Part shown: positions 35,083 to 43,349 of the stretch, one piece after another
How the letters are laid out: the number at the start of each line of letters is the position of its first letter
Position numbering within the stretch: the stretch's first letter is position 1
Assembly (NCBI GenBank): GCA_016704465.1
Contig: JADJAD010000006.1
Location: 409,037-473,036, forward strand
Length of the DNA stretch: 64,000 nt
Direction: 5' to 3'
DNA from: Gemmatimonadota bacterium
Lineage (GTDB): Bacteria; Gemmatimonadota; Gemmatimonadetes; Gemmatimonadales; Gemmatimonadaceae
Made by a program: the position numbers and the translations under genes
The notes under the pieces: model-generated
Databases searched by the model: none
What the model was told of the DNA's origin: nothing
What the model saw: only the letters and a program-made list of their open reading frames with translations

Positions 35083-35682
35083 TTACGTGGAAGCCGGCGC
35101 GACTTGTTCCTTGATGGGAATCCCGGCACCAAACGAGATGCTGCCCGGGAGCTCCCCCAGCTCCTTCTTGACCGGGTCGCACAGTGAGAACGCGCCGATC
35201 TTCGCGGTTGCGTCTGCCTTGACCTTCCCGGGCTCGATCGCCATCACGCGCCCGCCGTCGATCACCAAGACGGCCTGGTCGATCGTGAGCTTCACGTCGA
35301 TGACGATGTCGATGGTGAACGTGACCCCCTTCACCGAGACCTCGAGAAAAGGTCGGTAGCGCCACTTCACGGGGTGCTCGTACAGCTGCACGAATCGCTT
35401 CTGCCCCGCCGGATATTTCTGCAGGTCGGCGTACTTGGCGATCTCCGTGCGCTTGTTCCAGGCGCTGACGGCGATCTCGCTCAGTCGCGTCTCGAGTGCA
35501 TCGGCCACGCAGGCGACTGCCTGCGTGATGGCGGCGGGAGCACCGGGACCGAGCGCCGCGCCGGCCGAGGCGAGCACCGCCTTGCCGATCGCCTCGATCG
35601 CCCCGGCGTCGAGCCGCTGCTCCGACCCTTCGGGCGGTCGCAGCCCGAACATACCGGCGAGTGAATCACTGCCCGAGCTCAT
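35083..35682 (-). CDS. Unknown protein at the end of the PASTA operon
   Basis: A 199-residue protein that I do not recognise. It has no signal peptide or membrane segment. Residues 20-70 are Ala-rich and helical, including a possible amphipathic helix (AITQAVACVADALETRLSEIAV). The C-terminal part is beta-rich with valine/isoleucine strands (GVTFTIDIVIDVKLTIDQAVLVID). Its start overlaps the end of the PASTA gene by 17 bases, which supports translational coupling and a shared role. Nothing indicates an enzyme. Confidence 0.65.
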   Translation of the reverse strand: MSSGSDSLAGMFGLRPPEGSEQRLDAGAIEAIGKAVLASAGAALGPGAPAAITQAVACVADALETRLSEIAVSAWNKRTEIAKYADLQKYPAGQKRFVQLYEHPVKWRYRPFLEVSVKGVTFTIDIVIDVKLTIDQAVLVIDGGRVMAIEPGKVKADATAKIGAFSLCDPVKKELGELPGSISFGAGIPIKEQVAPAST

Positions 35683-37733
35683 CGTGAACCTCCTCGCGTG
35701 CGATCAGGACATCAGGAAAGTCGATGGCGACCTCGGGGGGAGGGCTGACCAGCGTGATCTCGCTGGCCACCACTGAACGGTCGCCGGGGAAGTCGACCTG
35801 GGGGGGAGCGAGCGTCGACGGGCGCAGCGTCACCGTTGTGCGCGGCACCTCGGTATGCTCGGCCTCTCTGTCGGCCGGCCGGGACTCCACATGGGGCCTG
35901 GTCACCCGACGACCGACCAGCAGCAGGAGCGCGCCTAACGCCAAGCCGGCGCCGAGCAGAACCCACCAGGGGAATCGACCGACGACGCCGCCCCCTCCCC
36001 CTCCCCCGGTATCGGGTACGTCGGTCGATGCGTCGCGAGGCTGCAGCGTGAGCGAGACCGCAGCGCCGGGCGCCACCAACGTGGCCGCCGGCGGCTCCTG
36101 CGAGGCGACGACGGAGTCGGCGGCGACGTCGGCCGCGGACACGTCGCCGAGGGTGAGGCGCGCCGCACCCAGCATCTCGCGCACTTCGGCCATCGGCCGG
36201 CCAACCAGCGATGGCACGATCGCGAGATCGATGGCCTGCGGATCGAACGGTGGTGGTGGCTCGAGCGATGGCGGCGGCTCGACATAGCGCCCCACGCGCA
36301 GCACCACATCGAGCTCCGGCAAAATGACCGTGCCCGACGGGGGCGACTGCGCCACCACGCGATCGTCCTCGTCCAGGCGCGGCGTCTCCACCTCGACGAT
36401 CGTCAGGCGGGGGGAGAGGATGCCGAGCGAATCCATCGCCGCCGCGCGCGGCATCCCCACGACTCCCGGCATCAGTCGCGCCTGCGCCACCGGCTGGGCG
36501 AACGTGTCGGTCGCGGTCAGGGTGATGGCAGTCCCCAACGGGCGTGTGAGCCCCGAGTCGACGGATTGGGCGATGACTTGCCCGCCCCGCGCCCCGTCGC
36601 CCGGGATGAGGCGGGTGCGCGTGCCGAAGCCGGATTCCTTCATCACCTGCTCTGCCTCCGACAGGCGCAACCCCACCACCCACGGCACACGGGTCGGTGC
36701 TGGCGGTACTGTCAGCTGCACATCGATCTGGTCCGACGAGTGCACGACCGCTCCTTCCGCCGGTCGCTGCGTCACGATCCGACCGACGCCGGCCCGGTCG
36801 ATGATGGTATCGACATGATTCAGCGTCAGGAACGACAGGGTAGAGACGCGGACCGCCTCGTCGAGGGTCAACCCGACCAAGCGGGGCATCGTGTGTTCAG
36901 GCGAACGCGGATGCACCCCGCGCGACGTCCACGCCTGCACCCCGTCTCCTGCCCGCGCCAGGCTCCCGGAATCCGGGTGCTGCCGCGTGATGCGTCCCGT
37001 CGGAACAGTGTCGGAGTACTCGCTCCCTCGCGGGTCGAGGACCAGTCCGCGACGGGCGAGCAGCTGGGTTGCTGTCGCCACGTCCTGCAGCACGATCCAC
37101 GGCACCCGCGTCGAGACCTCGACCGTGAGCGTGACCGGCGTCCCGGGTGCGACGCGTGTGCCGGGCGACGGGTCCTGCGCGGACACCGTCGCACTGGCGA
37201 CCGACGCGAGCCCCTGGCGCGGATACTGCGGCCGGAGCCGGACGCCCTGCAGTCTTCGCACCGCGAGCAGGAGCGGTTGGCCGACGACGTCGGGAACGGC
37301 GACCATCTGCGCCGGGACATAGCGATATACGTCGAGGGCGACGGTCGACCCCGACTGCGGGATGAGCCCTCCGGGTTGCGGTGCCTGGGCGAAGACCCGG
37401 CCGTCCAACGCCTTCGGTGCCTGTGTCCCGGTAGCGGGGGACTGGGGTCAGCTTGTATCGCGCGAGCACACGCCGCGCACCGTCGAGGGTCGAGTCGATG
37501 ACACTCGGCACCTGGCGCTGCTGCGTGCCGACCAAGGGTAGCGCGACCGCCTGGCGCCCAGCAGGAGGACTCACGACCCGCGCCGTCTTCGCGCGCACAG
37601 GGGGTGCTTGGGCGTCGGTGGGCGAGCGCGCGAGGGCCATCAGCACGACCACGAGCGCCAACCACGGATGGCCGCATGAGTGGACACGCGGCCAGACTGG
37701 GCTATGCGGGGCTGGGCGGCAGCGCTCGGACAT
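35666..37733 (-). pseudogene. PASTA-repeat membrane protein without a kinase domain (frameshifted)
   Basis: About 690 residues when the frame is repaired. A signal peptide or anchor (HPWLALVVVLMALARSPTDAQ) is followed by about six PASTA-type repeats (VPDVVGQPLLLAVRRL, MPRLVGLTLDEAVRVST, VPWVVGLRLSEAEQVMKES, MPGVVGMPRAAAMDSLG, VPSLVGRPMAEVREMLG), a transmembrane helix near the C-terminus (FPWWVLLGAGLALGALLLLVG) and a cytoplasmic tail. The first repeat is split: a G5 run at 37436-37440 (C5 in the gene) appears one base too long. PASTA domains usually belong to Ser/Thr kinases or PBPs and bind peptidoglycan fragments, but here no catalytic domain exists. It lies within an operon with a hydrolase gene. 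Confidence 0.72.
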
Positions 37734-37748
37734 GCTCAGGCCAGGCGA

Positions 37749-38747
37749 TCAGAAGACCCACGGCAGCAATTGCATCTGCCGGGTGATGAGGAGCCGTCGC
37801 TCGTCCCCGCCAATCACGGCGACCTTCGTCTCCCCCCAGCCGATGAAGCCGCCAACCCGCGCCTTGCCGCGCAACGGCGAGACGAAGGCGCCATCACGAT
37901 CGCCGGCAACCGCCACGCCAACAGACAGGTAGCCCGGCCGCAGGATGCCGCCGACGGCCCCGCCCCACCCCCGCTGCCAGAGGTAACTCCGCAGGCCCAG
38001 CTCGGCGACCGTGACCGCTCGCGCCTTTTCGTCGGCGATCGTCAGGTATGACGGAACGTACGATGCGACGATCTCGAATCGCGATGGCCAGCCGTCTGCA
38101 TTGGGGCGAAAGGGCGGGACCCACTGCGCCACGTAGTTCAGTCCCACCTCGGCGAGATTGAGCCTGGGGGCTTCGGGGCCATACTTGCGCTCGAAGCGAT
38201 TGAGTTTCTCCAGGCTCGTGGCGATCGAGACCTGGAGTTCACCGCGCTGCAGCGCCGTGTACGGAGTGAGGATGATGTCCACACTGTCGTCGGACACCGG
38301 CGGCTGCCGCCCTTCCATCGCGAACTTCAACTCGGCGACCGTGAGCCGGGCGAGCGAATCGAGGTCGGCGGCATCGCCCGCTCCGAGTCCTGGCACCACG
38401 GCGCGACGCTGCCAGCGTGCCACGCGCGCAAAGCTCGCCTCGCGGGCATCGCCCTGTCGGAACGGCGCGCGCACCAGCACATCGAGCGGGAGACGGATCA
38501 CGTCGGGGCGGTCCACGCGGACCAGCAGCCGTTCGACTCGGGCGACCAGTGCGGCGCTGCCAGGGGCGCCGCGTACGAGGCTCACGGCGCTGCGCGACGC
38601 CTCGACCAGTGCGCCGATGGTGTACGCGCGAGTCTGCGCGGTATCGAAGCGCGCCGTCGGAGGCTGGGCGGCGGCGGTTCGGGCGCTGCTGGCGCTGGCC
38701 AGCACGAATGCGGCCACGGCGACATGCAGCTGACGGGAGGCGATCAT
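37749..38747 (-). CDS. Secreted protein of unknown function in the PASTA operon
   Basis: A 332-residue protein with a signal peptide (LHVAVAAFVLASASSARTAAAQ). The middle is helical and Arg/Ala-rich; the C-terminal 130 residues have alternating strands (LNLAEVGLNYVAQWVPPF, EIVASYVPSYLTIADEKA, RPGYLSVGVAVAG, ARVGGFIGWGETKVAVIGG) ending in WVF, which suggests an outer-membrane barrel-like or surface domain. The ATG overlaps the stop of the upstream hydrolase gene (ATGA). No family is recognised. Confidence 0.68.
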   Translation of the reverse strand: MIASRQLHVAVAAFVLASASSARTAAAQPPTARFDTAQTRAYTIGALVEASRSAVSLVRGAPGSAALVARVERLLVRVDRPDVIRLPLDVLVRAPFRQGDAREASFARVARWQRRAVVPGLGAGDAADLDSLARLTVAELKFAMEGRQPPVSDDSVDIILTPYTALQRGELQVSIATSLEKLNRFERKYGPEAPRLNLAEVGLNYVAQWVPPFRPNADGWPSRFEIVASYVPSYLTIADEKARAVTVAELGLRSYLWQRGWGGAVGGILRPGYLSVGVAVAGDRDGAFVSPLRGKARVGGFIGWGETKVAVIGGDERRLLITRQMQLLPWVF

Positions 38748-39712
38748 GTGGCGATCCATTGCCGGAGTTCCCCGCTGTTCAGGCGCACATAGTTCTCCCA
38801 GCTGTGCGGGTTGCTCGCGGTGATGAGCGGCGGGCTCATGGTGCGGCGCGAATCCCGCAGCAGCTGGGCCAGCTGCTGCTTGCTGGAGATGTTCAGTGGC
38901 GACTGGTCGTCCACGCGCGACTCCTGCCCTGCGACCTGCATGTACGCCCAGGGCGCCTTGTTCCGGAAGAAAAACCCGCCAACCGGGTCGAGATTGCCGG
39001 TAATCGAGACCCACCGGCGCACCGACGGCACAATCATGCCGGTGAGCGTCTTCTCGAAGGGGATGGACAGCGCGTCCCCCTGCACCGCGTACAGCCAGCG
39101 TCGATTGGGGACCAGCGACCCCAGCTTGTCGGCCACCGTACGGATGAGCTGCACCGGCGACGCCATGAGGATGACGTTGGCGAAGCGCACCTCATGCGTC
39201 GCCGGCTGCAACGCGTGCGACGGGAAGAGCGCGATGTGGTGCAGCGCCTCGTACGTGTGGAAGCAGCCGAGGGAATGGCAGATGATGGAGAGCTTCTGGC
39301 GACGGGCGGGGACGCCGGCGTTGATCCCGTCGAGGACGATCTGCTTGAGCTGCGCGACGTACACCTCGCGCACCGCCGCCCGGGCATCGGCAACGAGCAC
39401 GGGCCACAGCACGTCGCCGACCGTCTCGGCGACAGCCTCTCCCAGCTCTGGATCGTTGATCTCGCTGCGCAGCGACGCCACGGCGCTGGCAAGCAGGTCC
39501 CCGAGGTCGGTCTTGGCCGCAAACCAGTCGTTGACCTGGTCGTACCAGAGCTGGTAGATGACCGTCCCGTCGGCTTGGTCGCCGAGCATGAGCTTGACGT
39601 CGGCGAGCAGCGCCAGGTAGTCACCGGGCCCCGCGTTCCCCACACCGTGCACCAGCAGTATGGCGCGCCGCGTCTGCGCCGGCCACTGCTGAGTCTGCAG
39701 TTCGATAGGCAC
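38744..39712 (-). CDS. Lipase-like alpha/beta hydrolase in the PASTA operon
   Basis: A 322-residue protein with no signal peptide. RAILLVHGVGNAGPGDY gives the oxyanion HG motif and IICHSLGCFHTYEAL the nucleophile elbow (Cys-His-Ser-Leu-Gly-Cys). The fold matches DUF676/PGAP1-like serine hydrolases. Candidate acid and base residues lie in QGDALSIPF and in the C-terminal NPHSWENY segment. It is the first gene of a four-gene minus-strand operon (hydrolase, secreted protein, PASTA protein, unknown), linked to the next gene by an ATGA overlap. The substrate is unknown. Confidence 0.75.
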   Translation of the reverse strand: MPIELQTQQWPAQTRRAILLVHGVGNAGPGDYLALLADVKLMLGDQADGTVIYQLWYDQVNDWFAAKTDLGDLLASAVASLRSEINDPELGEAVAETVGDVLWPVLVADARAAVREVYVAQLKQIVLDGINAGVPARRQKLSIICHSLGCFHTYEALHHIALFPSHALQPATHEVRFANVILMASPVQLIRTVADKLGSLVPNRRWLYAVQGDALSIPFEKTLTGMIVPSVRRWVSITGNLDPVGGFFFRNKAPWAYMQVAGQESRVDDQSPLNISSKQQLAQLLRDSRRTMSPPLITASNPHSWENYVRLNSGELRQWIAT

Positions 39713-39771
39713 AACGACCGTCCCGAGTCGAAAGCTCTACGAAGCAGGGCGGTGCGCGTCTTGGCAAGACG

Positions 39772-39805
39772 TGTGGCGCGCGCGCACTCATGCGCGCGCG
39801 CCACA
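39772..39805 (-). terminator. Strong hairpin terminator after the S9 peptidase gene
   Basis: A perfect 15-pair stem (TGTGGCGCGCGCGCA with TGCGCGCGCGCCACA) and a 4-base loop, 15 bases after the peptidase stop. Confidence 0.7.
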
Positions 39806-39820
39806 GCCATCTTCGCCGGA

Positions 39821-41725
39821 TTAGCCGCCTACCGACGGATCCTTCAGGTATCGATCGAAGAATCCAAGCATGTCCTGCAGCATCTGCTTGGTGTTTTCTC
39901 GGCCGTAGACGTAGTACGTCTCGTTCGGGTAGGCCTTGTACTCCACGATCTTGGAGTTTTTCGCCAGCTCGCGCGCGTACTTCCATGCGGCGTAGTCGGC
40001 ATCGAGCACATGCAAGCCGAAGCCGTGGATGACCATGGCCGGCGCAGTGGCGTCCTTCGCCTTCAGGATCGCCGAGCTGCGACGGTAGATCGAGTCGACC
40101 GCGGGTGTCGAGGGCCAGCGGCCGAGCTCGTAGTGCAGGAGCTGGCTGTGCTGCAATTCGGGGACGATGTTGTGGAAGTCACGCACGTCGCCGTAGCCCG
40201 ACCCCGAGATAGCCGCCTGGAAGACCCCCGGGGCGAAGGACGTCGCGTACATGGTGAGCATGCCGCCATAGCTGATCCCGGTGATCCCGATCTTGTCACG
40301 GTTCACGTAGGGTTGCTGCTTGGCCCACGCCACGCCCGCCAGCACGTCGCGCAGGTCACCGTGGCCCCAGTCGCGGTTGTTCAGGTCCTCGAAGCGCTTG
40401 CCGTAGCCGGAGCTGCCACGCACGTTAGGCGCGATGACGACGTAGCCTCGACTGGCGAAGAACTGCGCTTGCAGCTGGTAGCTGTCGCTGAACTGCCCGG
40501 TCGGGCCGCCGTGGACCAGCATGATGACCGGGGCGCGCGCCCCAGCGGCCAGCGTCGGCTTGTAGAGGTACGCGTTGATCGTCAGCCCCTCGTTGGTCCA
40601 GCTGATCTTCTCCGGGGTCACCAGCGCGCTGGCCAGCGTGCCTTCGGGGTCGGACTGCGTGAGCTGCGTCGCAGTCCCACCACTCGCCGCCACCACGTAG
40701 AGGTCGGGCGCGGTCGTGGGTCCGCCGAACGCATACGAGATGCGCCGTCCGTCGGGCGACCACTCCGCGCGCGAGACGATGCCAACCGGGGGAGCCGCGA
40801 TGGCGCGCGCACTGCCACCCGCGGCGGGCGCGACCTTCAGGCTCTGCGTCCCGTTGTTCATCGAGAGGTACAGCACCTGGCTGCCGTCGGGCGACCAGCG
40901 CGCGTCGCTCTGGTCGCCAGACTCGGCGGCGAGCTGTCGCGCGGTGCCCCCAGCGATCGGGGCGAGCCAGTAGGACGCCCAGCCGCCGCGCTGCGACCGG
41001 AACATCACGGTCTTGCCATCGGGCGACACCATCGGGAAGCCGAACGACGCGCCCTGCCGATAGTCGAAGTAGTCCTTGTCCCGCAATACTAACCGCGGCG
41101 TGCCACCAGTCGGAGCGACCTCGAAGACGTCGTGATCGACCCAGCGGGAGTCGAGGCGGGTGTACAGCACCTTGCTGCCATCGGCGTTCCACGCGGGGAA
41201 CACCTCGTACAGCGGCGACGACGTGATGCGGCGCGCGGCGCCGTCGGCCACGGCCACGACCCAGATGTCCTCGCTCCCGGAGCGGTCGTTGGCCACGGCG
41301 ATGGAGCGGCTATCGGGCGAGATGGAGTAAGAGCGCGTGCGCCCCGACAGCATGGTGATACGCCGCTCGCTGCCGGCGGCGACGTCCCAGCCGAAGATGT
41401 CACTGCCGCCGGGAACGACCTTCACGTAGGTGAGCAGTCGCCCGTCGGGGCTCATGCGCAGCTGCGTACCGCTCCCTGGCGTTTCGGAGATGCGGCGGGG
41501 CTGGCCGCCAGTGGCACCGATCGACCACAGGGCTCCCTCGCCGATGTAGAAGATCGTGTTCCCGTCGGCCGACCAGACCGGGGCGACGTTCGCCCCGATG
41601 GCGGGCGTGACCGATTGCAGCTGGTCGATGGTGGGTGGCGGCGACTGCGCGATGAGTGGAGTGGCGAGGGCGCCGGCCGCCACGAGGGCGGCGGCGCAGC
41701 CGACGAGCCGAGTGGTTCGTGTCAT
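39821..41725 (-). CDS. Secreted S9-family peptidase (prolyl oligopeptidase/DPP-like)
   Basis: A 634-residue protein with a signal peptide (to about 27), a PD40 propeller (APVWSADGNTIFYIG, PAWNADGSKVLYTR, ARWSPDGSQVLYLS) and a C-terminal alpha/beta hydrolase domain (VIMLVHGGPTG, nucleophile Ser in GISYGG). The segments that normally carry the catalytic Asp and His read HGFGLHVLDADYA and YPNETYYVYGRENT, so the canonical D-x-x-VP and GEGH motifs are missing, as in the paralogue at 32974. It follows a SusC/SusD pair on the same strand, with a terminator between. Peptide degradation is inferred. Confidence 0.85.
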   Translation of the reverse strand: MTRTTRLVGCAAALVAAGALATPLIAQSPPPTIDQLQSVTPAIGANVAPVWSADGNTIFYIGEGALWSIGATGGQPRRISETPGSGTQLRMSPDGRLLTYVKVVPGGSDIFGWDVAAGSERRITMLSGRTRSYSISPDSRSIAVANDRSGSEDIWVVAVADGAARRITSSPLYEVFPAWNADGSKVLYTRLDSRWVDHDVFEVAPTGGTPRLVLRDKDYFDYRQGASFGFPMVSPDGKTVMFRSQRGGWASYWLAPIAGGTARQLAAESGDQSDARWSPDGSQVLYLSMNNGTQSLKVAPAAGGSARAIAAPPVGIVSRAEWSPDGRRISYAFGGPTTAPDLYVVAASGGTATQLTQSDPEGTLASALVTPEKISWTNEGLTINAYLYKPTLAAGARAPVIMLVHGGPTGQFSDSYQLQAQFFASRGYVVIAPNVRGSSGYGKRFEDLNNRDWGHGDLRDVLAGVAWAKQQPYVNRDKIGITGISYGGMLTMYATSFAPGVFQAAISGSGYGDVRDFHNIVPELQHSQLLHYELGRWPSTPAVDSIYRRSSAILKAKDATAPAMVIHGFGLHVLDADYAAWKYARELAKNSKIVEYKAYPNETYYVYGRENTKQMLQDMLGFFDRYLKDPSVGG

Positions 41726-41817
41726 GATGAATGCGTTCCCAAGTTGTGGTCCGACGGGTCGTGTGGACCCGCAGTCCTCGTCCGCCCCGCCCCTCGTGTG
41801 GTGGTCCGCGATGGAAA

Positions 41818-41854
41818 AGGCCGGGGAGACGTCCTGCTGACCGTCCCCCGGCCT
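41818..41854 (-). terminator. Terminator after the SusD gene
   Basis: AGGCCGGGG pairs with CCCCGGCCT, and GACG with CGTC inside it, 60 bases past the SusD stop and before the S9 gene. Confidence 0.6.
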
Positions 41855-41914
41855 CTCCGCACGCGTCCGGGTGGCCGAGCGAACGCCGGTCGGCGCTCGC
41901 TCGGCAGTACTGGG

Positions 41915-43345
41915 TTACTGCGACAGCGGCGTGCAGGGCGTCGGGAGGCGACGGGCGTCGCACTCGGCCGACGGGATGATCATGTTCGGGTAAATGATGT
42001 CGCCCGGGCGATCGATGGGGAGCGAGCTGGTGCGGCCGTATCGACGGGCGTCGATCCACCGCGTGCCCTGCGTCCACATCAGCGAGTAGGTCCGATTGTA
42101 GAGCAGTTCGGTGACGAAGTCCGCCGTGCTACCGCCAGCCCCGAGCGCGGTCGCCGCGAGTCCACCCGCGTTGGCCCGCACGAGGTTGATATCGTCGATC
42201 GCCCCCTGGCGATTGTTCGTGTTCCAGCGAATCTCCGAGCGCAGCAGGAGCAGCTCTTCGTTGGTCATCCACGGGATCGACGCCGAGAGGTTGGCCACCG
42301 TGGGATCCGTGACCGAGTTGTACATGACCGGCTTGTGTGTCCCGATGAGGTCATTGAGGTTGAGCGTGCGCCCGGCGGCGAGGACCTTGTTCGTGAGTCG
42401 GAGATCCGCCACGCCGCCACTGGACTGGGCGCCGCTGAGGATCGACTGATGGATCCAGTACCGCTGCGCGGCGATCGGCTCGCTGATGGGGTTGGTCGGC
42501 TCACCCGCTGCCGTGGAGTATGCGTAGTACACGCCCGTGGCCAGCGAACCGGGGAGCCCGGCGCTCGTCACGAACGACTGGCCGATGGCCGTGGAGGCTG
42601 CCGTCCAGCACGCGGTGCAGTTGACGAAGGTGGCGCGGTGCACCTGCATCTTGGCGGCGAGCGCCCGGTTGAACGTGGCGTAGGTCGCCGGCGTGCCGAA
42701 GCCGGAATAGCCCGGCGGGATCGAGAAGGGGAAGGCGGCCCCTCCGGCGAGCAGGTCGGCGTACGCCGAGTCCATCAGCGCTACGGCTGTCGTCAGCGCC
42801 GTCTCGAACGAGACGAACGGCGCCGGCTCGGCGCCTAACGCCTGGTCCGTGTTGAGCGGGATCCCCATGATGCCGGTGCGCACCGCGACGCGGTGGAGCA
42901 TCCACGCCTTGACGGTGCGGGCGAACCCCTGCGATGCCCGGACCTCGGCGGCCGTCATGCCGGTGGCCTTGGGCAGCGCCTCGAGGTACGTGTTGGCGGA
43001 GCGGACGGCCTGATACGGCCCGATCCAGTTGGCGCTATGGCGCCCCGTGGGATCTGGCGGACCGCGGAATTGCTCCTGCGTCTCGCGCGGGTCGGTACCG
43101 TTCAGGTTAAAGCCTTCGCGTCCATACAGCGCGTAGACGCCCACTTCCGTCGCCACGTCGTTGTAGGTCTGGAAGAAGAGGCCGGTGGCCGCGCGGGCCA
43201 GGATGGCGCGCGTGGGAGCGCTGGTGAGGGTCTCCAGCGTGGGGGCGTTGTTGTTGACGATGTCCAGGTCGCCGCACCCGAAGGTCGCGACCAGAGTCAG
43301 CGGCGCCAGCAGGCGGCCCGCGAATCGTATGCCGAGTCGTCGCAT
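41915..43345 (-). CDS. SusD/RagB-family outer-membrane lipoprotein
   Basis: A 476-residue lipoprotein (TLVATFGC, then GDLDIVNNN). The SusD fold is indicated by the TPR-like helices (RAILARAATGLFFQTYND, AVRSANTYLEALP), the typical EELLLLRSEIRWNTN-type helix and the C-terminal ELLYNRTYSLMWTQGTRWID-RRYG block. SusD lids capture the substrate for the SusC channel. The start follows the SusC stop by four bases. The neighbouring S9 peptidase suggests peptides rather than glycans, but this is inference. Confidence 0.88.
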   Translation of the reverse strand: MRRLGIRFAGRLLAPLTLVATFGCGDLDIVNNNAPTLETLTSAPTRAILARAATGLFFQTYNDVATEVGVYALYGREGFNLNGTDPRETQEQFRGPPDPTGRHSANWIGPYQAVRSANTYLEALPKATGMTAAEVRASQGFARTVKAWMLHRVAVRTGIMGIPLNTDQALGAEPAPFVSFETALTTAVALMDSAYADLLAGGAAFPFSIPPGYSGFGTPATYATFNRALAAKMQVHRATFVNCTACWTAASTAIGQSFVTSAGLPGSLATGVYYAYSTAAGEPTNPISEPIAAQRYWIHQSILSGAQSSGGVADLRLTNKVLAAGRTLNLNDLIGTHKPVMYNSVTDPTVANLSASIPWMTNEELLLLRSEIRWNTNNRQGAIDDINLVRANAGGLAATALGAGGSTADFVTELLYNRTYSLMWTQGTRWIDARRYGRTSSLPIDRPGDIIYPNMIIPSAECDARRLPTPCTPLSQ

Positions 43346-43349
43346 GGGA

